6,550 nt of DNA from Nitrospirota bacterium (lineage in GTDB: Bacteria > Nitrospirota > Thermodesulfovibrionia > Thermodesulfovibrionales > SM23-35). Below are positions 1-4,997 of this stretch, in pieces. The stretch is from the NCBI GenBank assembly GCA_029883145.1, contig JAOUJR010000097.1:1-6550 (forward strand), written 5' to 3'. The notes beneath the pieces were generated by a model that searched no databases, was not told the origin of the DNA, and worked only from the letters and a program-made list of their open reading frames with translations. The translations under genes and the position numbers were made by a program. Numbering within the stretch: the stretch's first letter is position 1; each line of letters begins with the position of its first letter.

Positions 1-450
1 TTCACCTCCTCCATGACCGAGGAAGGCCAAGGCCTCAGGGCCATGAGTCTCCTTTATTTTTTTCATTTTCTCAGCAACAAAACCCAGTGCCTCGTCCCAG
101 CTTACCTTTTTCCACTCCGGTTCTCCACGCTTACCAACATTAATCATTGGATACTTAAGCCTATCAGGGTCGTAGAGCAATCCAAGCCCTGCATTTCCTC
201 TCCCACAGAGTCTTCCACGACCCCGCAGGCTTAATGGATTGCCTTCAAGCTTCACCACCTTTTTATTTACTACTTTCGCTACGGCACCACAATTCCAACA
301 ACATATTTCACAGAATGTTGGAATATAAGAGGCTGCTATTTCCGGTTTTTCGCCCAATGCCGTAATGGATTGAAATACAGGGACACCTCCTGCAGTGGTG
401 GCAGTAGCAATAGCGGAATACTTCAGAAAGTCCCGGCGAGTTATGCCCAT
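1..450 (-). CDS. Molybdopterin oxidoreductase, PsrA/PhsA-like catalytic subunit (N-terminal part only)
   Basis: The first 150 residues of a large periplasmic Mo/W-bisMGD enzyme are visible; the rest lies beyond the left edge. ATG at 450-448 is preceded by GGGAGG with good spacing. Residues 4-10 (TRRDFLK) followed by a hydrophobic stretch to about 32 form a twin-arginine signal. Cys47-x2-Cys50-x3-Cys54-x27-Cys82 is the N-terminal [4Fe-4S] motif of the DMSO-reductase superfamily. It is followed by the family-typical YDPDRLKYP (about 92-100) and SWDEAL. This pattern resembles polysulfide/thiosulfate reductase catalytic subunits (PsrA, PhsA) and relatives such as ArrA. The substrate cannot be told from this fragment because the Mo ligand lies outside the window. 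It is codirectional with the Rieske/cytochrome b operon but separated from it by about 190 bp that contain its own probable promoter. Partners such as PsrB/PsrC would be expected to the left. Confidence 0.93.
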   Translation of the reverse strand, partial: MGITRRDFLKYSAIATATTAGGVPVFQSITALGEKPEIAASYIPTFCEICCWNCGAVAKVVNKKVVKLEGNPLSLRGRGRLCGRGNAGLGLLYDPDRLKYPMINVGKRGEPEWKKVSWDEALGFVAEKMKKIKETHGPEALAFLGHGGGE

Positions 451-470
451 TGCTTATTCCTCCCTTCTAT

Positions 471-504
471 AGGAAGTGCAAATTTTATAAACTTTGCTCT
501 TCCT
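471..504 (-). promoter_or_regulatory. Hairpin in the leader of the molybdopterin oxidoreductase
   Basis: Read on the minus strand, AGGAAG-A-GCAAA pairs with TTTGC-A-CTTCCT. This gives 11 base pairs with one A/A mismatch around a 10-nt AT-rich loop. It ends 20 nt before the ATG at 450, just upstream of the Shine-Dalgarno, and begins just after the predicted transcription start. No U-run follows, so a terminator is unlikely. A 5' stabilising hairpin or a DNA operator dyad are the main options. Confidence 0.45.
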
Positions 505-517
505 AATGTTAATTTAC

Positions 518-546
518 ATTATATACAAAATATACAAATAATTGTA
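518..546 (-). promoter_or_regulatory. Candidate promoter of the molybdopterin oxidoreductase
   Basis: A perfect -10 TATAAT lies at 523-518 within GTATATAAT on the minus strand. The -35 region 17 bp upstream (TACAAT, 546-541) matches the consensus poorly. The predicted start near 511 gives a leader of about 60 nt containing the hairpin at 471-504. The surrounding DNA is very AT-rich, so chance matches are possible. An activator could compensate for the weak -35. Confidence 0.33.
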
Positions 547-575
547 CTTAATTGCAATTGTCGAGTAACATACAG

Positions 576-725
576 TCAATGATTTTCATGCCGAATTTCC
601 AACTCTGGTAGCAACATCCTAACCACGATAAGAGACGCAAGGGCTACCATGCAAACGTTGTAAGCAAAAAGAAACCTGAAAGGATTAAACCACTGAGTAT
701 TAGGACCATCTTCCCTCCAAATCTT
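576..725 (-). other. Out-of-phase open frame overlapping the 3' end of subunit IV; possible frameshifted C-terminus or small membrane protein
   Basis: In the -1 frame relative to subunit IV, 49 codons are open from just after a TAA (728-726) to a TGA (578-576). The encoded stretch reads like a real membrane protein: a polar segment with NTQWFNPFR, about 23 hydrophobic residues, then LLPELEIRHENH. There is no ATG, GTG or TTG start except an internal ATG at 650-648, which overlaps the subunit IV stop and would give only 24 residues without a Shine-Dalgarno. The NPFR-helix-LP layout recalls the C-terminus of plant/cyanobacterial subunit IV (PetD). This could mean that the true subunit IV end lies here and that a 1-nt shift separates the two frames. 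The in-frame end of subunit IV also looks plausible, so the case is open. Confidence 0.3.
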
Positions 726-994
726 TTATCTATCCAGGGAATGAGGATAAGTACAAAGACAACCGCGACAGGTATAAGTATCGTTCCAATGAAGGCACTT
801 CTCCCTGGGAAATATCCCGCAAGTTGATAAAGCCAGAGGAAATACCACTCGGGTCCAGGTTGGTAAAGGGATACAAAGTCTATCTCCCTCCCAATTGGTG
901 GCGGAAATATGAGCGATAATATGAGGGTTAGCTCAATTGTTACAAACACAAAAAATAATATCTCCAAGAGATAGTCAGGATAGAACTTCTTCAT
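644..994 (-). CDS. petD: Cytochrome b6f subunit IV-like / C-terminal cytochrome b subunit
   Basis: This 116-residue membrane protein supplies the C-terminal half of the cytochrome b fold and part of the quinol-oxidation (Qo) site. The PEWY signature is at residues 48-51 (GPEWYFL), with membrane segments near 9-30, 68-87 and 95-113. A longer open frame begins at 1072, but it would overlap cytochrome b6 by 82 nt. The ATG at 994-992 is preferred because it overlaps the b6 stop as ATGA, like the other junctions here, and has GAGG upstream. No haem ligands are expected in this half. The protein is shorter than typical subunit IV (about 160 residues), and a second open frame overlaps its 3' end (576-725). 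The C-terminus is therefore the uncertain part. Confidence 0.87.
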   Translation of the reverse strand: MKKFYPDYLLEILFFVFVTIELTLILSLIFPPPIGREIDFVSLYQPGPEWYFLWLYQLAGYFPGRSAFIGTILIPVAVVFVLILIPWIDKRFGGKMVLILSGLILSGFFLLTTFAW

Positions 995-1641
995 AGGGGC
1001 CTCGAGATGCCTAGTTTTCTTACCATATGAAAATGCGCCCAGAGTAATAGTATTATAAAAAGTGGTATCCATAGAACATGGAGACTATAAAATCTTATCA
1101 ATGTGATACCATTTACATCGGTACCACCCCTTAAGAGATATAACAGTTCACTGCCTATGAATGGGATTGCCGTTGCAATGTTTGTCCCTACAACAGTTGC
1201 CCAGTATGCCTTCTGATCCCAGGGCAAGAGATAACCTGTAAAACCTTCAGCCATCACAAGCACTAAGAGGACCACCCCCGCAATCCAGTTCAATTCCCTC
1301 GGTGGCCCGTATGAACGGTTTATAACAACCCTTATTGTATGAAGAAGCATAGACACTATCAGAAGATTCGCAGACCACTTATGAAGGCTACGAATCGTCC
1401 TTCCCAGGAAGATCTTTTCATTTATCATTAGGATACTGTGAAACGCATCCTTAGCGGACGGGACATAATAGATGGAAAGAAAAAGCCCTGTTACTGCTGA
1501 GATTAAAAAACAGGTAAATGCGACACCGCCAAGACAGTAAGAATAATTCAGATTTTCAGGAATCCGCCTTTCAAGAAACACCCTGTGAGGCTCTTTTAGA
1601 CCGGATCTGCTTACTATCCAATCAAGGGCTTTACCTATCAT
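991..1641 (-). CDS. petB: Cytochrome b6-type quinol-oxidising subunit (diheme cytochrome b)
   Basis: This 216-residue integral membrane protein is very close in length and motif order to cytochrome b6. Four helices are expected near 36-58, 86-107, 117-140 and 183-205. The b-haem ligands are His87 and His101 in helix B (13 residues between) and His188 and His203 in helix D (14 between). The one-residue-longer helix D spacing is the b6 rather than mitochondrial pattern. Cys36 in YCLGG aligns with Cys35 of b6f, which covalently holds the extra haem c(i) at the Qi site. Other b6 landmarks are RSLHKWSA, YGPPRELNW, GYLLPWDQKAYWA, AIPFIGS, FYSLHVL and the end RKLGISRPL. The protein would pass electrons across the membrane in a Q cycle with the Rieske protein. 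The start ATG at 1641 overlaps the Rieske stop by 4 nt. Confidence 0.97.
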   Translation of the reverse strand: MIGKALDWIVSRSGLKEPHRVFLERRIPENLNYSYCLGGVAFTCFLISAVTGLFLSIYYVPSAKDAFHSILMINEKIFLGRTIRSLHKWSANLLIVSMLLHTIRVVINRSYGPPRELNWIAGVVLLVLVMAEGFTGYLLPWDQKAYWATVVGTNIATAIPFIGSELLYLLRGGTDVNGITLIRFYSLHVLWIPLFIILLLWAHFHMVRKLGISRPL

Positions 1642-2087
1642 TTATAGCTGAGCCTCAGGCCTACAAATAACTTATCCCCCCTGATCTCCATAGGAAGCCT
1701 CGTAAGAGATGCCGGGGGCGGACCGCCGAGGACGGTACCATCCATTGCATATCTTCCACCATGGCAGCAACACTGAAACTCGTTCTTATTTCTGTTCCAA
1801 TTCACAAGACATCCAAGATGTGTGCATACAGGCGACAGTGCAATCCACTCATCATTATATTTCACAATATATACCAACATCTTTTTATCATTAATCAAGG
1901 CCTTAAACCTATTTACCCCCTTTTTAGGGAGGTTATCTTCTATGGTGACATAAAAGAATTCTGTACTCTTTGTTTTTAACCTGGTAGGTTTAAGGTAAAA
2001 ATACAAAGGAAAAACGACGATGCCCATGAGGCTGAGGCTAAATGTAACAACCTTTTTCAGAAAGTCTCTTCTATTCATAACTATCAC
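1638..2087 (-). CDS. Rieske [2Fe-2S] protein of the cytochrome b complex
   Basis: This 149-residue protein has an N-terminal membrane anchor (about 12-32) preceded by NRRDFLKK, a twin-arginine signal as in other Rieske proteins. Its C-terminal cluster domain has box I C88THLGC93 and box II C106CCHGG111. The cluster ligands should be Cys88, His90, Cys106 and His109, with Cys93-Cys108 as the disulfide. Box II is unusual: Cys107 replaces the usual Pro, and Gly111 replaces the Ser that hydrogen-bonds the cluster in high-potential proteins, while Tyr113 is kept. Loss of that Ser generally lowers potential, which fits menaquinol. The start is GTG at 2087-2085, overlapping the upstream stop as GTGA with AAGGA 9 nt before it. 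An ATG three codons later lacks a properly spaced Shine-Dalgarno. Confidence 0.96.
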   Translation of the reverse strand: MIVMNRRDFLKKVVTFSLSLMGIVVFPLYFYLKPTRLKTKSTEFFYVTIEDNLPKKGVNRFKALINDKKMLVYIVKYNDEWIALSPVCTHLGCLVNWNRNKNEFQCCCHGGRYAMDGTVLGGPPPASLTRLPMEIRGDKLFVGLRLSYK

Positions 2088-4006
2088 TGCAACATTTCCT
2101 TAGCCACGTCAGGGTTGTGGAGGACGATGCCCTTACGGATTTTGAAATCCCTTATGGCCTTTTCGTCTGCTCCTTTTATTCTTTTTTGCACTCTGGAAAG
2201 CCTGCTCTTTATCTCTTTATAGAGGAGAAGATACCGTTTATATTTTATAGGATCGGTCTTTATAGAAAAGTCACCTGGCATTGCCCATTTATCTTTTAGA
2301 TAGAGCCATGATGCAAAGTCCTCGATTCGATAGCCTTCAAACAATTTTATTGGTGTAACATTTTCGAGGTCTGTAATCCTTAAACCTGATGAGTCAGCAA
2401 TTATCCTGTAGTTTCCATCAAATGGCTCTGCACCCTGATCATCCTGGAATTCCCATCTTGATACGGTAACCTGCCTTCGTGAATGGCAACTTTTACAATC
2501 CCTTGACTTACCAATGGGATGGGCAACTTCTTCCATCTGAAGCCAGAGCAGATGTTTGTTGTTACCAGGAAGCCCATCGGAGGTCCCTATAATGTAATAG
2601 GCATCTCTTGTTTCTCCACCGGGCCATCTAAAGAGGAGACGTGGTGATGGTCTCACATCGAGTTTTATATTTCCTACGCTGTGGGGAAATATCTTCACAG
2701 GAAACCAGATTCCTTTCTGGTCTTTTATGAGCACAGGAGGGCTCTGTACGCCATAGTATAAAGAATATTTCTTAAATAGATTTGTTTTTTCACCTACAAG
2801 GCCCGGCCCCCATACCGTAATCTGGTAACCACCTGCTTTAGTGACATGGCATGTGGTGCATGTGAGATTTTTGTGGACCCCCTTACTGAGTGCTTCTTCG
2901 ATCTCTATATGGCAGTCCTGGCATGTCGCCTTTCTCTGCATATCACCCATACCGAGAGGTCCTGTGATGTGGCAATCAATGCAGTGAATATTCTTTTTAA
3001 AATGGACATCAGGTTCCATACCTGTCGGGATAGAATAATCACCGCCAATGTATGTCTCTCCACGCCTGCTGTGCATGGCACCAGCGTGACATAAGGTATT
3101 GCTCCTTCCCCACCCGGCACAACTGTATGAATCAGGAGCCCTTGTAAATGAATGAACCCCATTATCTTTACCGGGTACATAGTGGCAATCAAGACATCCA
3201 GGATGGCAGACATTGCAGAACTTCTGCTTTGCAATTGCCTGTTGCTTTGTAAAACTGATAGTGAGTTCCTTTGAGATCGCTTTGATATTCTTAAAATCAA
3301 ATCCCGAATCCTTAAGTACCTCTACAGGCGGAAGATCAGCAAAGGACGGCCCGCAATTATGTGGACCGTATGGTTTCAACCATGTTCTCATCGTCCTCTG
3401 TCTCAGATTTCTTGCCATTATGGTGCGTCTGAATTGTTTTAATTCTCCTTCATGACATCCACGTTTAGCGCATGTCTTTTTTGCAATACCGGGGTTAAAG
3501 TTCAGTGTCTCAGGGTCTCTGTCGTGCCATAAGAGGTTTCTAACTTCTGGGTGTGTATAGAGTTCTCCGTCACTTCTAAGCTTTGGAAGCAGGGATACCA
3601 GCTCATCTTCACCTGAGGTCATGAGCCTATTGAGATCCGGTTCCGGTTTCTGATAAAGGGATCCCCTTTCAACAATCCCACCTGAGTAACTCACAAAGAA
3701 TGGTCTGAGCATTCCCTTATGGGCAGTTTCTGGATCATTTGCCCTCCCGTTGCCGAGATGGCATTCATGGCATTTTACATACTTATGCTTCGCTTCCCGT
3801 GCTACCTGTTCCGGTGTAATGTAGAATTGGGGATAACCAAGTTTTTCCATCCGCTCCTTATTGCTATGGCAGGATATACAGCCAGAAGATGAATCCATCC
3901 ACGACCTGTGACCAAGAAATCCAATCACGATTGAGAACTGAAGAAAAAATAGTATCACGCTCCAGAGCTTTATCCTCTCGCTAATACTTCCAAGGGTAAA
4001 TTTCAT
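2084..4006 (-). CDS. Membrane-anchored multiheme cytochrome c (8 canonical haem sites, up to 10)
   Basis: This 640-residue protein has one N-terminal hydrophobic segment (about 14-32) with a basic start, best read as an uncleaved anchor with the haem domain outside the membrane. Eight CxxCH motifs start at Cys43, 79, 264, 271, 342, 362, 383 and 504. Two further Cys-His pairs could bind haem with longer spacing: Cys179-x4-Cys184-His185 and Cys296-x9-Cys306-His307. Regions 90-175, 390-500 and 510-640 lack haem motifs, and the tail is lysine/arginine-rich. Lying first in a Rieske/b6/subunit IV operon and overlapping the Rieske start by 4 nt, it probably replaces cytochrome c1/f as electron acceptor of the Rieske protein. 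I do not recognise a named family. No Shine-Dalgarno precedes ATG 4006, but an in-frame TGA just upstream fixes this as the first possible ATG. Confidence 0.93.
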   Translation of the reverse strand: MKFTLGSISERIKLWSVILFFLQFSIVIGFLGHRSWMDSSSGCISCHSNKERMEKLGYPQFYITPEQVAREAKHKYVKCHECHLGNGRANDPETAHKGMLRPFFVSYSGGIVERGSLYQKPEPDLNRLMTSGEDELVSLLPKLRSDGELYTHPEVRNLLWHDRDPETLNFNPGIAKKTCAKRGCHEGELKQFRRTIMARNLRQRTMRTWLKPYGPHNCGPSFADLPPVEVLKDSGFDFKNIKAISKELTISFTKQQAIAKQKFCNVCHPGCLDCHYVPGKDNGVHSFTRAPDSYSCAGWGRSNTLCHAGAMHSRRGETYIGGDYSIPTGMEPDVHFKKNIHCIDCHITGPLGMGDMQRKATCQDCHIEIEEALSKGVHKNLTCTTCHVTKAGGYQITVWGPGLVGEKTNLFKKYSLYYGVQSPPVLIKDQKGIWFPVKIFPHSVGNIKLDVRPSPRLLFRWPGGETRDAYYIIGTSDGLPGNNKHLLWLQMEEVAHPIGKSRDCKSCHSRRQVTVSRWEFQDDQGAEPFDGNYRIIADSSGLRITDLENVTPIKLFEGYRIEDFASWLYLKDKWAMPGDFSIKTDPIKYKRYLLLYKEIKSRLSRVQKRIKGADEKAIRDFKIRKGIVLHNPDVAKEMLQ

Positions 4007-4101
4007 AGACAGGTTGTCTCATGAAGATTATATACGAAATCTTCTTTATCTTCATGGGCATCTTTGTTTTTAGCTGACACCTTGGTTCCGAGATGCTTCA
4101 T
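4003..4101 (-). CDS. Possible small ORF (32 residues) coupled to the multiheme cytochrome gene
   Basis: ATG at 4101-4099 opens 32 codons that end in a TGA overlapping the multiheme start as ATGA, exactly the junction style used by the genes that follow. The peptide is hydrophilic and charged (segment AKNKDAHEDKEDF, single Cys near the end) with no membrane segment. Coupling from it would explain why the cytochrome start lacks a Shine-Dalgarno. Against it, no Shine-Dalgarno precedes its own ATG, the frame stays open upstream into the 4128-4190 hairpin, and a candidate promoter lies inside it. It may instead be the remnant tail of a lost gene, or non-coding. Function unknown. Confidence 0.28.
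   Translation of the reverse strand: MKHLGTKVSAKNKDAHEDKEDFVYNLHETTCL
4020..4056 (-). promoter_or_regulatory. Candidate operon promoter embedded in a 9-bp dyad
   Basis: On the minus strand TATAAT (4032-4027) lies 17 bp from ATGAAG (4055-4050, three matches to TTGACA). The start would be near 4019, giving a very short leader. The element is framed by a perfect inverted repeat, CATGAAGAT at 4020-4028 and ATCTTCATG at 4048-4056, so a dimeric regulator could bind over the promoter. A second small dyad, AGACA-N3-TGTCT at 4007-4019, lies between it and the ATG. The core GTATATAAT is the same 9-mer seen upstream of the molybdopterin oxidoreductase. Confidence 0.35.
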
Positions 4102-4127
4102 GTAGCAGTATGAGTGATTAAAATAAG

Positions 4128-4190
4128 AAGGGTAGAAACGGCTTCTGCATAAAAACAAAGGAAACAAAAGATGGAGCCGTTTCTACCCTT
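4128..4190 (-). terminator. Probable terminator after the rhodanese gene (16-bp perfect stem)
   Basis: AAGGGTAGAAACGGCT (4128-4143) and its exact complement (4175-4190) can form a 16-bp stem starting 7 nt after the rhodanese stop. On the minus strand the stem is followed by CTTATTTTAAT, a U-rich though broken tail. The 31-nt loop is long for an intrinsic terminator, so the repeat may instead be a processing hairpin or a small repeat element. On the plus strand no U-run follows. Confidence 0.5.
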
Positions 4191-4197
4191 TCAACTA

Positions 4198-4737
4198 TTA
4201 ACGAAATTCCCGGTATAGGTACTTTTCCTTTAACTGTTTTTCGTATCGTGTAACCTTGAATTCACCCATAAACTCGTTGACCAATGGATAGCCGGCTTTA
4301 ATCCACCCAACGATGCCATCATCTACCAGATAGGCATTTTTATAACCATATTTATACAGAGTTCCGACAAAGTAAGTAGCACGGTGCTTGGTACGGCAGT
4401 GAACATAAATTTCTGTATTCTTGTCCGGAAACTTATTAAGAACTTGGTAGACATGGGCACCTGAGATGTGACTCGCCCCTTCGATGTGACCGGTTTTAAA
4501 TTCTGGATGGCTGCGAATATCGAGGATGACAGCCTTGCTCTTACCCGCCATGATATCCTGCCAGACTTTGTATAGCTTGTCTGCCTTAACTACCCTATCC
4601 TTGGGAATCAATGCCTTAAACTCATCCAAGACGGCCTGATCTGGTTTTTCCTTTGCTGAGGTGGATAGAGCCATCCCAAAAACTAACAGAATACCCATAG
4701 CCATGACAATCAACTTAGCCATTAAACCTTTCCCCAT
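4198..4737 (-). CDS. Exported rhodanese-like sulfurtransferase domain protein
   Basis: This 179-residue protein has an N-terminal signal peptide (hydrophobic about 8-24, possible cleavage after Ala28) and one rhodanese domain (about 50-152). The domain carries the LDIRSHPEFKTGHIEGA motif (72-88) and the active loop C114RTKHR119, the six-residue CX4R form that binds sulfane sulfur as a Cys persulfide. The end of the domain, GYKNAYLVDDGIVGWIKAGYPL, is typical. A charged 25-residue tail follows. It probably acts in the periplasm on thiosulfate, polysulfide or protein persulfides, which would suit a nearby PsrA/PhsA-type enzyme; that link is inferred. AAAGGAGGTG lies 7 nt before the ATG. The gene is separated from the cytochrome operon by the 4128-4190 hairpin, so it is probably its own transcription unit. 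An insertion sequence sits immediately upstream of its promoter. Confidence 0.93.
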   Translation of the reverse strand: MGKGLMAKLIVMAMGILLVFGMALSTSAKEKPDQAVLDEFKALIPKDRVVKADKLYKVWQDIMAGKSKAVILDIRSHPEFKTGHIEGASHISGAHVYQVLNKFPDKNTEIYVHCRTKHRATYFVGTLYKYGYKNAYLVDDGIVGWIKAGYPLVNEFMGEFKVTRYEKQLKEKYLYREFR

Positions 4738-4787
4738 AATTGCACCTCCTTTTTATTTATAGTGGTTTTAAACTTATTCCCTTTTCC

Positions 4788-4817
4788 TTTTTAACACTTA
4801 TATTTGTTGATTGTCAA
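4788..4817 (-). promoter_or_regulatory. Candidate sigma-70 promoter of the rhodanese gene
   Basis: A perfect -35 TTGACA (4817-4812) is followed 18 bp later by TAAAAA (4793-4788, four of six matches to TATAAT). The predicted start near 4781 leaves a leader of about 44 nt ending in the strong Shine-Dalgarno. The insertion sequence target duplication begins only 3 bp upstream of the -35, so the core promoter survives but anything upstream of it was displaced. Confidence 0.45.
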
Positions 4818-4819
4818 TA

Positions 4820-4827
4820 AAAAAACA
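4820..4827. repeat. Target-site duplication, left copy
   Basis: AAAAAACA directly abuts the left inverted repeat and is repeated at 6285-6292. The A-run makes the match less informative than a mixed sequence, but all eight bases agree and lie exactly at the repeat edges. Confidence 0.85.
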
Positions 4828-4847
4828 CTGGAGTTTCCTGAGTTTTT
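4828..4847 (+). repeat. Left terminal inverted repeat of the insertion sequence
   Basis: Begins CTGGAGTTTCCTGAG and matches the reverse complement of 6265-6284 over all 20 bases; similarity stops on both sides. An 11-bp part (TTCCTGAGTTT) recurs in the same orientation at 4936-4946 inside the element. Confidence 0.95.
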
Positions 4848-4997
4848 GATTCGCAAATCATACAATCTGTTGAAACAATTGAAAAATATGAAAAAGGGAA
4901 GTAGACAAAAGCCTTTTTAATCCCCGATACAAAGATTCCTGAGTTTCAAATACTCTATCATAATGAAACCCTTATCTATCAAGGATATGGAGGAGTT

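Noticed and set aside
13..582. Plus-strand open frames opposite the Mo oxidoreductase and its leader
   Set aside because: Antisense to a clear Tat-signal/[4Fe-4S] coding sequence, with no domain or plausible start signals.
995..1072. Longer subunit IV beginning at ATG 1072 (26 extra residues)
   Set aside because: It would overlap cytochrome b6 by 82 nt and add polar, unrelated sequence; ATG 994 gives the ATGA junction used by neighbouring genes, and the membrane helix starts right after it.
2076..2078. ATG 2078 as the Rieske start
   Set aside because: No properly spaced Shine-Dalgarno; the GTG at 2087 has AAGGA at 9 nt and overlaps the preceding stop. The difference is only three residues, so it remains a minor uncertainty.
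2905..3300. 131-codon open frame on the minus strand inside the multiheme gene
   Set aside because: Different frame of a strongly supported gene, no recognisable domain and no ribosome-binding site; a shadow frame.
4807..4817. TTGACAATCAA as an FNR/CRP-type site
   Set aside because: The half-sites are 3 bp apart, not the 4-6 bp needed for TTGAT-N4-ATCAA or the CRP site; it is better explained by the -35 box.
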